A DNA stretch of 64,000 bases from Leucaena leucocephala (GCA_037074615.1 CM073527.1:10008848-10072847), one strand, 5' to 3'. Positions 12,990-25,890 are shown, counted from the first letter of the stretch. Made by a program: numbers and translations. The notes: a model not told the origin generated them from the letters alone.

Positions 12990-14286
12990 TAGAAACATGA
13001 ATTTTCAAAAATGCTTCTCGGGTACTATTCTTTTGGTAATCTAGAATACACACCTAATTTTAAAAATTCATAATTAAATCTAGAAAAATTGAAATAGAGT
13101 GGTTCTAATTTCTAATGAAATCTATTTTATTGAATGAAAAATATAAAACTGAAGTTCCATTGTCCGAATGAAATCAATTTATTAATTAAAAAATACTGTT
13201 CATTTGTTAAATCTGGAAAAGTTCCAATTTCTTTGCCTTATTTTAAAAATTCATTTCTCCTTGCTTACTTATCCATATGAAATGTATTACCTATGGATTT
13301 AAAGATCATGATGTTCTATTTAAGTTCATAAAATTTTATAGAAAAATTCATTCATTTACTAAGTAAGATTAATGCATGAATCTCACTGCCTTTATATGCT
13401 TATTTTATCCTATTCCATATTTTATCTTTATTTTTGAAAAATTATAATAAATCAAAAACTTAACCAATTGAAACGTTCTTAGTGTCCATTTAAAGATATG
13501 TATCTTAACTACATTCATGTCAAATTTCACATCCAAAATCATTGGTTAAGTCATCATAATTATCGTCACAAGGTTACTACCTCATAATACAAACATACTG
13601 TAATGTACTATGCATCCCATCATATCATCCCATAGTGTCAAGTAGTTAACATAACTTATTATACAAGTCAAACATCCATATTTACCCTTTTTCCTTAGGA
13701 GATTCCAGCAACTATAACATGGTTATGCATATTGAAAGAACAAGATTTCATGTAAATCTCAATAGCAAGTCATACAAACTATAATATCATGCATGGTTGA
13801 TTAAATGCCTCACATGTTATCATGAGATGGGAGCTACTTCATAATTATACATAAGAAAACTCTAACATGTATATTGTCATTACATTAGTTGCAAGGAGTT
13901 GCAATCATTCATACTTCATCATCATAGTATTATCTTAAGCTCAACCAAACATCATAACTAATAAGCAAGCATATAATCAAACAAACATAAAATTATAGTT
14001 AGGTATTCTTGCTACCTCTTGGGTTATCATTGACAAACTCTTATTGAAGTGGTCTTCTTTCCACACAAATGCCAAAACCAAGCCATTACAAAGTAACATT
14101 AAGTTACAACTCAACTTCAAAGCAACTCCAAGACTATATTCTAACTAGATTCCATTCTTTGTCTACATTATGACTTATGCTTCTATCCTTCGAAAATAAA
14201 TTCTCATAGTTTGTTTTCACATAATTTTTCATATAGGATCCAAATATGAAATCAGATTTTCCAAAATCAAACGACTTCCTTGGTTG
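12990..14286 (-). mobile_element. 3' part of the old minus-strand chromovirus LTR (piece 1 of 3)
   Basis: Reverse complement shows family blocks from the LTR 3' half: the equivalents of CCGGGTTACTGTTCATATGG, AATCATAACTAATTCTAGAAAA and further LTR U3/R blocks. It stops at the CTGTA target site, where a plus-strand solo LTR entered; the same LTR continues at 34960 and then at 47269. Strongly diverged, consistent with being the oldest layer of the nest. Confidence 0.65.
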
Positions 14287-14291
14287 CTGTA

Positions 14292-15593
14292 TGTAACATC
14301 TCAAATTTTTCCTATCTGTATAAGCTGATAGAGAAAAGAGATTATGAAGGGATTGAAATGGTAATCAGAAGACAAGATAATGATTAAGATAAGTTTTTAG
14401 CCAAAGAAAGAGAAAAAGGGACTAAATTATAATTTAGTGAAAGTCTAGGGATTAAATTGCAATTAATAAAAGTTTCCTATAACATAATGGATATTTTAGA
14501 AAAGAAAGGGACTAAAGTGAAAATTCTAAAAGTTCCATGGTGTAAAATGGAAATAGACTAAGCTTTGGGCTATTAAGTGTAATTATAAAAAATTCAGGGC
14601 CTAAAGTGCGATTTCCAAAAGTTCAGGGGCAAAATGGTACTTATGAAAAGTTGAGCCATAAAAGGCTAAAAACTGCCCAGAAACATTTTAGTCCAAAATT
14701 TTACCATAAAATAGACAAAGTTGTTCGGATCATTTTAACGCAACACAGAATTTTGATTTGAGGTCCCGATAAATTGATATTAATTTTCAAAGTCAAGAAA
14801 ATTATTATAATATCCTTTGGACCTCATAATTAAATAAAACTTGGTATTAAATTATTATAAATAATATAAAAATTTATGAAACTGACAGAGATAAAAAATG
14901 AGTCCTGTAGAATTAATTATGAAATTTACGGTGGAATCAAACACCGATAAAGGATTTGAAGAAGATGTATAAATTTTTATCAGGACTTCTGGGTCTCATA
15001 AAATTATGATACTTTGTAAGAAATTTATTTTATATTAGAATAAATTTTTAAAAATGTTAGAACCATTAAAAGAGGTGTCTAGCATTTATTTTAAAAATCA
15101 CAGTGATTTAAGAATATCAGTATAAGGAAAGTGCCTTAGGATTTGTGCCAATTAGCTATTGGACCTAAAGAGACCCAATATGGCATCCTAGACAAGCCCA
15201 ATAAGCCCAAGATCAAGTCTTGGAGCTTAAGTCAATTTTGGATATTTTATAAATTTTTAAATAGAAAAATCAAAAGAAAATGAAGGAGCTTTAAGAGGAA
15301 GCCAAAGGTTGCACATAGTGGAACCCATATACTATGTGCAATACGCCACATGGAAGCAAGAATAAGGAAGAAGAGTGTGGACATGTGCTAAAATGAAATA
15401 AAATAATATAAGAATTAACTTAATGGTGATTAAGGTTAATTAATCCAAAAACTAACTAATCAAATTCAAGATTAAGGAGTTGTAATAATTAGTTGAAGGA
15501 GGGATATTCTTGTCCCAAGATGCCAAAGTTTTGGCTATAAATACCCCTCCATTTCCTTACAAAACTGTGGCTTCTTGGTTCCCTTAGAGAAAC
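14292..15593 (+). mobile_element. Solo chromovirus LTR, first part (continues at 33170), TSD CTGTA
   Basis: Starts TGTAACATCTCAAATTTTTC, with CTGTA at 14287-14291 duplicated at 34955-34959. Family blocks in order include TTTAACGCAACACAGAATTT (14736), TCCTGTAGAATTAATTATG and TATAAATACCCCTCC (15536). It is interrupted after TTAGAGAAAC by the element 15594-33164. Removing that insert and one GAAAC gives a continuous LTR of about 3.09 kb. The TATA at 15536 and the donor GT at 33244 are then 132 nt apart, as in three other copies. Confidence 0.85.
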
Positions 15594-16568
15594 TATCATA
15601 TCCTAATTTTTCCCTATCCGTATAGTACTGATAGTAGAGAGAGATTTGGAAAGGATTATGACGAAGATTAGAAGAAATGATAAAGGTTAAATGAGTCCTA
15701 AAGAAAGAGAAGGACTAAACTGAAAATTCGAAAAGGTTGAAGGCAAAAAGTGAAGGTAGAAATAAAAGTTAGGCCCTTAAGTGTAATTTTTAAAAGTGAA
15801 GGGGCTAAAATGCAAATAGCCAAAAGTTCAGGGGCCTAAGTGCAATTATACAAAAGTTCAGGGATCTAAATGTAATTATGAAGAAGTTGAGCCAAAATAG
15901 GCAAAAAATGCCTGGAATCAGATAAGACCCAAATTTTACCAGTAGATAGACAAAATTATTCCGGTCAGTTTAACGCAACACTGAATTTTGATTTAAGGTC
16001 CCGATTGATTGATATAAATTTATGAAGTCAGAAGAGTTATGACAATATTTTTTAGATAGCAGAATCAGATAAAGCTTTATAGGAAATTCCTATATTTGAT
16101 GTAAGAATTTATAAAATTAACAGAGTCAGAAAAGGAATCCTGTAGAAGTCTTATGCGATTTTAAGGTGAAATAAAATACCCGATAAATAGGATCGGGTGA
16201 GATTTATTGGGATTTATGCCATAAAGGTAATGAGGCCAACGAGCCCATACCAAGGACTAAATGGCTCCATAATGAGCCCAATAAAGTAGTGAAACAGTTA
16301 TGTGGGCTAGAGTCCAGAGTAGTCTAGAAAAAGTGCGAAATTACAAAAATACCCCTGATTGCCCATACTATACCAGTGTTATATGGAGGTCATTTTGGTC
16401 ATTCTGGACAGGCTAAAAATGTGGGACATACTATAAATATGATTAGTTAGAGGCAATATATGCCCTGAGGCACTGTAAAGAGGGGTAAAATGACAATTAT
16501 GCCCTTACGGTTAGTACAGCGTAATAAAGGACACCAAGGGTAGTTTGGTCATTTTCTAAAGGATGGAT
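15594..16568 (+). mobile_element. Left LTR of the non-autonomous element, part a
   Basis: First 975 bases of the left LTR, up to the TGGAT target (16564-16568) of the copia insertion. Collinear with the right LTR from 30004 onward (AATAGCCAAAAGTTCAGGGG), which supplies the uninterrupted version of the insertion site at about 30757-30775. Confidence 0.8.
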
Positions 16569-18457
16569 TGTTGGAAAATGTTCCCTAGGGACCAATCATT
16601 ATCTTATAAACATTATTGATTTATGAGTTTATCAATTGTGTTATCATATTATTCGCATGTTTACTGTGATGACCATCCTTGGATAATTTATGATATTATC
16701 CTAAATGTCCCTGGTCGGTCATCTATGTGGGAGCAGAGATGAAATAAGACCAATATGACTTTGAAGATGTATAGAGATATAAATCAAAGTCATAGGCACC
16801 TGTAAAAGTACAAGGTATTGGACCGACTCGCTATGAGAGAGTTGAATGGGTTATATTATAAGCTTCTCTCATATACAAACCATGTCACTATGCCCTTTGA
16901 CCTAAGATCATCATGGATTCCTACATGACAAATGCTCAGCTTTGACCTAGTTAAAAGTCACTTTGACCGAGTGATCATAAAGACTATGTTTGGGCTTAGT
17001 GATTTTTCATGCGGAGGAATGTGAGTGGTCAAGATGGAATTTGTCCCTCATATTCGTAGAGAGATATTACTGGGCCTCTCGATGAGTAAGTCTGAGAAAT
17101 GTATGTCCATACTGTAATGGAAAGGTAGTTCTATTTCTATAGTCAGACTACTCAGAGATCGAGAAAGTACCGGTCAGGAATAGGAAGATGACATTATCCA
17201 TGGCTCATCCATGACTAAAATATCGCGTGACAGAAGGGACATGATATGGTTGTATAAAAGGTTACATCGTTTATCGATCCTCATATGATTTGGGTAGTCG
17301 TTATGTCTTGCTAGAGACCGCTTGTGACTTGTGGGCCAGTATAGCAAATGGCCCATTGCCAACTTCATATGGGCCTACAGGGTCGCACACAAAATAGCCC
17401 AACACGAGCTATGATGTCTAGATTCATTGAATCTAAGGCGTGTCTAGATTCAATGAATGATCCAGGGTTGATGTATATATTTATTTATATTTATATTCGT
17501 ATATATATAAATTCGTATATATATATTATATATAAGGGATATATAGGATTTAATTTATAAGGATAAATTAAATCTCTATCATGTTTGAATTTGAAATTCA
17601 AATTGATAGGATATCTCATATAAGAGATATTTACAAGATTTAATTTATAAGAATAAATTAAATCTCTATCACGTTTGAATTTGAAATTCAAATTGATAGG
17701 ATATCTCATATGAGAGATATTTACAAGATTTAATTTATAAGGATAAATTAAATCTCTATCACGTTTGAATTTAAAATTCAAATTGATAGGATATCTCAAA
17801 TTTGATTTATGAAAATAAATCAAATATAGTCCAATCTTACCTTTATTTAAATTAAATAAATAGGTGAATTAAATCTGTTGGACAGGTTTAATATAAACAT
17901 TATTTATTTAATTAGTTTCTTATCGAATTATACAATATGTGATATTGTATTAATTTCGGAATTAATATAGATTAATTCCAAGATCCAATTCAGTTGAGGA
18001 AAACATAGAGCATCCTATATATCTGATTTTAGGAGCTACGTTTTGACACAACACACAACACAAAAGGCCGAACGGAATCTGCAACAGGTTTACAGATAAG
18101 AAACTGCTGAAGAGAGAAGGAGAGGACGAATTCTTGAGAGAGCATTTGAGGGACAGGAGATGCTAGCATGTCGTTCGTGGTTGGAACGCTGTTCGTGTAG
18201 ATACCAGTAGAGGAAGCCGACCTGAGGCGTCAACTTCTTACGATCAGAAAGAGAACATGAGCCGCGGAAAGAAGCTGTGTACATCTTCTTACGATCAGAA
18301 AGAGATCACCAGTCGCAGAGAGAAACTATGGAAGTCGTTGAGGAACACCAAGGGTAATGCTTCTTTTCACTTGACTTAAACACATATGGTGGATCCTGGC
18401 AAGGAATGGAAAAAAAAATTAAATTAATTTCTGCTGCATGTCTTCCAATTCCTTACA
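16569..18457 (+). mobile_element. 5' LTR of the copia element
   Basis: Runs from TGTTGGAAAATG to CCTTACA (1,889 bases). Contains a threefold 90-bp tandem repeat (17547 onward), a TATATATA-rich run at 17475-17535 and a TATATATCT candidate TATA near 18016, followed by the part shared with 25080-25545. The canonical TG...CA ends are intact in this copy. Confidence 0.93.
17547..17797 (+). repeat. Threefold 90-bp tandem repeat in the copia 5' LTR
   Basis: Unit starts GATTTAATTTATAAGGATAA at 17547, 17637 and 17727; each has a small palindrome GAATTTGAAATTC (AAAATTC in the third) and an ATATCTCATA...GAGATAT hairpin. The third unit is incomplete. The period being a multiple of three creates repetitive open frames on the minus strand that are not genes. 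Confidence 0.9.
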
Positions 18458-18458
18458 G

Positions 18459-18470
18459 TGGTATCAGAGC
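18459..18470 (+). other. Primer-binding site, tRNA-Met type
   Basis: TGGTATCAGAGC, one base after the LTR end, is the usual plant copia PBS complementary to the 3' end of initiator tRNA-Met. Confidence 0.9.
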
Positions 18471-19640
18471 CATGTTGTTTTGTGTTTAAGTTAGGCTTGA
18501 TTGTTGATTAATATGATATGTGTTAGTCGTAGCCGATCATATAATATGCGTTTTATGTATGACATATAAGGAATCCGTGTTATGTATGACATAAAAGGAA
18601 TCTAAAAGGGAATTGAAATCGGTGGTGATGTTTTTTGATTTGATCAATTAACATAGATTGGGTCTAAGAAAATTGAATGCATATTCGTGGTTATTTATGA
18701 AACAAAATTTTTTTTCTCGGGGCGTTGCCCCAGACCCTGCCCGCTAACCGGCTAGCGGAACCGCCGTGGCTACCTGTTCGTAGCGCAACATAATCGTAAC
18801 ATATGTTATTTGATGAATGTTTTAGATATGAAACATTAATTGCCCTTGAATTAAATCTGAATATTGATTCTTGAATGTTTGGGTATGATGAACAATATGG
18901 CTCTAGATTGCAAGTGTTGTAATTTTTAAATATGGCCTACGTGTCGTGCCTTCCTCTATATACTCTCAATGTACCTTCTCATCTCACTCCCCTCTAATGT
19001 TAAAAGAGGTTTCTATATGTAATTTCCTTATTCTTACTAGAGAGCTCCTCTCATTGGCTTGAGGGGACTTAGGATAAGTGAGCCATATTGTATCACGTTT
19101 AGATTATGTGTATTATGATTATATCATAAACATGCATATACTTGTATGAGATACAAACTGAGAAACATGCATTCTTATAAACCAGATAGTTAAATTAAGC
19201 CCTCTAAATGAAATCTTAAGTCATAATGCCGTCAATTTATGAACACTTTTCAAAACCTCGATCGCTCAATTGTGGACTCCACCAAAGTGGGTGCTTTTGA
19301 GTTATCTTGGGGAGATAAACAAGAGCAATGGTGCTACTCTCACATGTTTATTATTGTTTGACTTAATTGAGATTAACAAAATGGTTTTGAGTCTCAAGGC
19401 ATTGGATGGGATTAAAAATATGCCAGATCATATGATGATAGAAGCCCATGAACATCTAAGAGTTACATTTGATGTAATTGGTTAAGGTGTTACCTACCTA
19501 AATAACTTAATTTAAGGGTCCTGCCAAAGCGGACTTAAGTTTGAGCCAAATATGGATCTTAGCCCACTAACTATTGCATTGAGGGTTGTTTATTTAGTGG
19601 GAGATTGCTAATTGAATTGCATATTTTTAATTGTAGAATC
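18471..19640 (+). other. Leader of the copia element
   Basis: About 1.2 kb between PBS and gag. It contains one GC-rich island at 18719-18776 with two adjacent hairpins, GGGGCGTTGCCCC (18719-18731) and CCGCTAACCGGCTAGCGG (18741-18758), in otherwise AT-rich sequence. A 71-codon open frame (19270-19485) has no recognised domain. The gag ATG chosen is at 19641, since the upstream in-frame ATG (19605) adds residues unlike a Gag start. Confidence 0.75.
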
Positions 19641-22600
19641 ATGACGACTAGTAATACTGCTATATTATCGCTACGATCTGTCCTTGAGAAGGACAAACTT
19701 AATGGGACAAACTTTCTTGACTGGTTTAGGAACTTGAGAATTGTTCTCAAGCAGGAAAGAAAGGCACATGTCCTAGATCAACCCATTCCTGAGGAGCCAG
19801 CGGCCAATGCTCCTAGAGCTCAAAGAGATGCTTACACGAAGCATAAGGAAAACTCTGTTGATATGGGGTGCTTAATGCTAGCCACCATGGTTCTGGAGCT
19901 CCAAAGAGATTTGGAACACATGGAGGCTTATGAGATGATTGTGCATCTCAAGGAAATATTCCAGCAACAGGCAAGGCAAGAGAGGTATGAGATCACTAAG
20001 GCCTTACATTCCTGCAAGATGGCTGAAGGTGCATCAGTCAATACTCATGTCTTAAAGATGAAAAGGTACATTGATCACCTTAAGAGGCTTGGATTTCCCA
20101 TGAGCCAGGAGTTAGCTACAGATTTGATCTTAAACTCACTCCCAGAAAGTTATGACCAATTTGTCATGAACTACAACATGAACAACATGGAGAAATCTTT
20201 TTCTGAACTACATGGGATACTTAAAACTGCTGAGCCGAGTCTTAAGAAGAAGCCCAGTGTTGTTTTGATGGTTCAGAAAGAAAAGGGTATGAAAAAGAAA
20301 GGCAAGGGGAAGGGGAAAGGTCATGGCTCATCAGGTAAGACCAAAGAGTCAGGCAAGCCCGAAACCAAGCCTGCACCAAAGAAGGCAAAGCCTCCGAAGG
20401 AAGGAGTCTGCTTCTTCTGCAATGAACCTGGTCATTGGAAGAGGAATTGCAAACTCTACCTCGAAGATCTGAAAAAGAACAAGAAGGATAGCGGGGCTAT
20501 CGCTTCAAGTATTTATGTTATAGACATTCATCTTTCTACTTCCACTTCATGGGTATTAGATACTGCATGTGGTTCTCACATTTGTACAAATGTGCAGGGA
20601 CTAAAGGACAGTAGGAAGCTAAAAAAGGGCGAGGTTGACCTACGAGTTGGAAACAGAGCAAGGGTTGCTGCGTTAGCTATAGGAACTTATGAATTAGTTT
20701 TGCCCACTGGGCTTTTGTTAGTTTTGAACAATTGCTATTATGTTCCTGCTTTAAGTAGTAACATTGTTTCACTTTCTTATTTGGATAAGGAAGGTTTCAC
20801 TTCCATTGCTGGGAATAGTAGATGTTCTATTTATCGTAATGATGTTTTCTATGCTCATGGTGATTTGCATGTTGATCATTACATATTAAATTTGGAACAA
20901 CCCAATCATGGAAATATCTATAACATAACCGCCAAAAGGGTCAAATCGAACGATTTGGATCTGACATACCTCTAGCACTGTTATCTGGGCCACATAAATG
21001 AGAAACGCATTTTCAAACTCCATCAAGATGGATTTCTAAACTCATTTGATTTTGAATCATATGACACTTGCGAGTCTTACTTGTTAGGAAAGATGACAAA
21101 GTCACCCTTCACTAGGCACAGTGAGAGGGCCATTGATTTATTAGGCCTCATACATACAGATATGTGTGGACCAATGAACACAAATGCCAAAGGAGGTTAT
21201 TCGTACTTCATAACATTCATAAATGATTTTAGCAGATATGGGTACATCTATCTGATGAAACATAAATCTTAATCTTTTGAAAAGTTCAAGATATTTCAAA
21301 ATGAAGTACAAAACCAGCTTGGCAAAATAATTAAAGCCCTTCGATCTGATCGGGGTGGTGAATATTTGAGCCAAGAGTTCATAGATCATCTCAGGAGTTG
21401 TGGGATAGTCTCGCAATTGACTCGTCCAGGGACACCACAATGGAATGGCATTTCTGAACGGAGGAATTGAACACTATTAGATATGGTTCGATCCATGATG
21501 AGTTGAACAGATCTTCCGCCCTCCTTTTAGGGCCATGCCCTAGAGACAGCTGCGTTCACACTCAATCGTGTTCCATCTAAGTCAATTGAAAAGACTCCGT
21601 ATGAGATATGGACTGGGAGGACACCTAGTTTGTCTTTCCTTAAGATTTAGGGATGCGAGGTCTATGTTAAGCAATAAGCCTTAGACAAATTAGCGCCCAA
21701 ATCCTCAAAGTGCCTTTTTGTGGGATATCCTAAGGAAACCAAGGGATATTATGTCTAAAACCCTGCTGATAATAAAGTGTTTGTTGTCAGAAATGGTATC
21801 TTTCTCGAACGTGAATTTATCTCTAAAAGAACTAGTGGGAGTAAGGTACACCTCAAAGAAGTTTGGGAGCCACAAGACACCACAGAACTGTAGATAGAAA
21901 ATAGAGAAGACTCACAACAAGTTGTTGAGACTTCTCAAGTCACGCAAGGTCCACGGAAGTCTAATAGGACACGACTTCAGCCTAAGAGATATGGATTTCT
22001 GATTTCTGACAGTCGTGATGTGTTGCTCATTGAGCATAATGAGCTGACTACCTATCAAGAAGCTATAGTGGGACCAAACTCTAAAAAGTGGCTTAATGCC
22101 ATGAAGTCTAAGATGCAATCCATGTACGACAACAAGGTTTGGACCTTAGTCGACCCACCTGAAGGTGTAAAAACCGTCGGGTGCAAGTGGGTTTTTAAGG
22201 AGAAAACTAACATGGATGGCAATGTAAATGTCTTCAAGGCACGACTGGTTGTAAAAGGATTTACTCAAACTCATGGTATGGAATATGATGAGACCTTTTC
22301 CCCAGTTGCAATGGCCAAATCAATCAAAATCCTCTTTGCCATAGCAGCATATTATGACTATGAAATATGGCAGATGGACGTCAAGACAACCTTCCTTAAT
22401 GGAAAGCTCCGTGAGGATGTGTACATGACACAACTTGAAGGGTTTGTGCGTTCTGAGGACTCTGGCAAAGTGTGCAAGCTTCAAAGGTCCATTTATGGAC
22501 TGAAGCAAGCCTCTCGGAGTTGGAATCATCGTTTTGATAAAGTAGTCAAAGAGTTTGGATTCCTTCAAAACATTGATGAACCTTGTGTGTACAAGAAGGT

Positions 22601-23624
22601 TAGTGGGAGCACAGTTGTGTTTTTGGTACTCTATGTCGATGACATCCTACTTATTGGGAATGACATTCCTACCTTACAGATTATCAAGTCTTGGTTAGGA
22701 AAGTCTTTCTCGATGAAAGACTTGGGTGAAGCCACCTACATCCTAGGAATCAGGATCTATAGAGATAGATCTAAAAGACTTCTAGGACTCAGTCAGAGTA
22801 CATACATAGACAAAATACTGCATAGGTTCAGTATGCACGAATCAAAGAGGGGTTTTATACCCATGTCTCATGGTAGTCACCTCAGCAAAGATCTATGTCC
22901 TAGTACATCTGATCAGCGAGGTCGCATGAGTAAAGTTCCATATGCCTCGGCCATAGGATCTATCATGTACGCCATGTTATGTACTCGATCGGATGTCTCG
23001 TTTTCCTTAAGTATGACTAGCAGATATCAATAGGACCCTGGTGAGGCCCATTGGACTGCTGTCAAGAATATCCTTAAGTACTTAAGAAGGACTAAGGACT
23101 TATTCTTGGTCTATGGTGGATTGGATGACGAACTATGTGTAACTGGTTACACAGACGCGAGTTTCCAAACTGACCAGGACGACCAAAAATCGCAATCTGG
23201 ATATATATTCCTCCTCAATAATGGAGCAGTAAGCTGGAAGAACTCTAAGCAGGGCACTGTAGCAGATTCTGCAATGGAAGCTGAGTATATAGCAGCATCT
23301 GATGCAGTTAAAGAAGCCGTTTGGATCAGGAAGTTCATCATGAAACTAGGGGTGATACCTACCATCTCAGATCCAATAACTTTGCTCTGTGATAATAGCG
23401 GTGCCATTGCACAGGCCAAAGAGCCTAGGTCACATCAAAGGACTAAGCACATACTCAAGCGATTTCATCTCATCAGAGAAATCAACGATAGAGGTGATAT
23501 AAAAATATGCAAGGTAGCAGGAGAAGACAATGTTGTTGATCCTCTAACAAAGTCGCTTATGCAGGTAAAGCATGAGCGTCATGTTAGGTCAATGGGATTT
23601 AGTCAAATTAACGATTGTACCTAG
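19641..23624 (+). pseudogene. copia gag-pol polyprotein with ten in-frame stops
   Basis: All domains lie in one frame of 1,327 codons. Gag is followed by a CX2CX4HX4C knuckle (residues 257-270, CFFCNEPGHWKRNC). Protease has DTA at 307-309 where D(T/S)G is usual. Integrase has H446, H451 and C477, but Tyr480 where the second zinc Cys is expected; its D507, D570 and E606 keep the D,D35E spacing. RT has Asp913 in QMDVKTTFLNG and an intact YVDD (998-1001). RNase H has YTDASF (Asp1172), MEAEY and CDNSGA. Stops fall at 20973, 21270, 21468, 21504, 21528, 21648, 21675, 21756, 21891 and 23031. At least three replace Trp expected from the family (TGG to TAG). No frameshift is seen. Most stops cluster in integrase; RT is almost clean. 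Confidence 0.95.
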
Positions 23625-23625
23625 T

Positions 23626-23638
23626 GCAAGTGGGAGGT
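23626..23638 (+). other. Polypurine tract of the copia element
   Basis: GCAAGTGGGAGGT directly before the 3' LTR; primes plus-strand DNA synthesis in LTR elements. Confidence 0.75.
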
Positions 23639-25545
23639 TATTGGAAAATGTGCCCTAGGGGCCAATCATTATCTTATAAACATTATTGATTTATAAGTTT
23701 ATCAATTGTGTTATCATATTATTCGCATGTTTACTATGATGACCATCCTTGGATAATTCATGATCTTATCCTAAATGTCCCTGGTCGGTCATCTGTGCGG
23801 GAGCAGAGATAAAATAAGACCAGTATGACTTTGAAGATGTATATAGATAAAAATCAAAGTCATAGGCACATGTAAGAGTACAAGGTGTTGGACCGACCCG
23901 CTATGAGAGAGTTGCATGGGTTACGTCATAAGCTTCTCTCATATACAAACCATGTCACTATACCCTTTGACCTGAGATCATCATGGATTCTTACATGACA
24001 AATGCTCAGCTTTGACCTAGTCAAAACTCACTTTTGACCGAGTGATCATAAAGACTATGTTTGGGCTTAGTGATTTTTCATGCGGAGGAATGTGAGTGGT
24101 CAAGATGGAATTTGTCCCTCACATTCGTAGAGAGATATTACTGGGCCCCTCAATGAGTGAGTCTGAGAAATGTATGGCCATACTGTAATGGAAAGGTAGT
24201 TCCATTTCTATAGTCAGACTACTCAGAGATCGAGAAAGTAACGGTCAGGACTAGGAGGATGACATTATTCATACCTCATCCATGACTAAAATATCGCATG
24301 ACATAAGGGACATGATATGGTTGTATAAAAGGTTACATCGTTTATCGATCCTCATATGATTTGGGTAGTCGTTATGTCTTGATAGAGACCGCTTGTGACT
24401 TGTGGGCTAGTATAGTAAATAACCCACTGCCAACTTCATATGGGCCTACAGGGTCGCACACAAAATAGTCCAACACGAGCTATGATGTCCAGATTCATTA
24501 AATCTAAGACGTGTCTAGATTCAATGAATGATCCAGGGTTGATGTATATATTTATTTATATTTATATTCGTATATATATAAATTCGTATATATATATATA
24601 TATATTATATATAAGGGATATATAGGATTTAATTTATAAGGATAAATTAAATCTCTATCACGTTTGAATTTGAAATTAAAATTGATAGGATATCTCATAT
24701 AAGAGATATTTACAAGATTTAATTTATAAGGATAAATTAAATCTCTATCACGTTTGAATTTGAAATTCAAATTGATAGGATATCTCATATAAGGGATATT
24801 TACAAGATTTAATTTATAAGGATAAATTAAATCTCTATCACGTTTGAATTTAAAATTCAAATTGATAGGATATCTCAAATTTGATTTATGAGAATAAATC
24901 AAATATAGTCCAATCTTATCTTTATTTAAATTAAATAAATAGGTGAATTAAATCTGTGGGACGGATTTAATATAAACATTATTTATTTAATTAGTTTCTT
25001 ACTAAATTATACAATATGTGATATTGTATTAATTTTGGAATTAATATAGATTAATTCTAAGATCTAATTCAGTTGAGGAAAATGCAGAGCATCCTATATA
25101 TCTGATTTTAGGAGCTACATTTTGACATAACACACAACACATAACACAAAAGGCCGAACGGGATCTGCAAAAGGTTTGCAGATAAGAAACTGCTGAAGTA
25201 GAGATGGAGAGGATGAATTCTTGAGAGAGCCTTGGAGGGATAGGAGACACTAGCACGTCGTTCATGGTTGGAATGCTGTTCGTGTGGATACCAATAGAGG
25301 AAGTCGACCTGAGGCATCGACTTCTTGCGATCAGAAAGAGAGCAAGAACTGCGGAGAGAAGCTGTGGACATCTTCTTGCGATCGGAAAGAGATCACCAGT
25401 CGTAGAGAGAAGCTGTGGAAGTCGCTGAGGAACACCAAGGGTAATGCTTCTTTCCTCTTGACTTAAACACATATGGTAGATCCTGGCAAGGAATGGAAAA
25501 AAAAATTTAAATTAATTTCCGCTGCGTGTCTTCCAATTCCTTAGA
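23639..25545 (+). mobile_element. 3' LTR of the copia element
   Basis: Runs from TATTGGAAAATG to CCTTAGA (1,907 bases). Both terminal dinucleotides have mutated relative to the 5' LTR (TG to TA, CA to GA). It holds the same threefold 90-bp repeat, with units starting at 24626, 24716 and 24806. Confidence 0.93.
24626..24876 (+). repeat. Threefold 90-bp tandem repeat in the copia 3' LTR
   Basis: Counterpart of 17547-17797, same copy number and same incomplete third unit, so the array pre-dates this insertion. The LTR at 63092 ends at the window border before this array. Confidence 0.9.
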
Positions 25546-25890
25546 TGGATGGAAGATAAATATTCAATATATCAAGTTCAATGATATGATAAGCCTAAAC
25601 ATTGATTTCCAAGACAAAATACATATCCTGGTATATTATAAAAAAATTAGGAACAAAAAATAGTCCGGTTGCTGTGACTGCTCCAATCAGAACTAGATTG
25701 GACTAATTTTTCCATAAGCTTCCTGGCAAGGTAAGCATGCCACATATCCCCATGAGGTGTCCCTTGAGCTGTCCCACATGATGTCATAATTATTCTTTTT
25801 AGAAAAAGTTAAATCCAAGATTAAATGTGGGCCTTTAGATCAAATAGTAACCAAATCAATCTTGGCAATTCATTTTTCAAGGATTTTGGC

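Larger units (their letters stand above)
16569..25545 (+). mobile_element. Complete Ty1/copia retrotransposon, 8.98 kb, TSD TGGAT
   Basis: Two LTRs of about 1.9 kb, tRNA-Met type PBS, long leader, single-frame gag-pol in the order GAG-PR-IN-RT-RH (copia order), and a purine-rich tract before the 3' LTR. The 5-bp duplication TGGAT lies at 16564-16568 and 25546-25550. The LTRs differ at 11 of the first ~195 positions, mostly transitions, so the insertion is not recent. Ten in-frame stops disable it. The lineage within copia is not assigned; 1.9-kb LTRs are long for the superfamily. Confidence 0.95.

Noticed and set aside
17547..17797. Regular repeats that might suggest a CRISPR array
   Set aside because: Units are directly adjacent 90-mers with no unique spacers, inside a plant LTR, and duplicated in the other LTR.
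17491..17823. 110-residue minus-strand frame with repeated LRYPINLNFKFKRDRDLIY-like units (also 24552-24902)
   Set aside because: It is the 90-bp tandem repeat of the copia LTR read in a frame that stays open because the period is a multiple of three; no independent sign of coding.
19270..19485. 71-codon frame in the copia leader
   Set aside because: No recognised domain and no second copy to compare; treated as leader.
21141..21440. 99-codon minus-strand frame opposite integrase
   Set aside because: Shadow of the copia polyprotein on the other strand; likewise 22055-22237, 22320-22568 and 23147-23419.
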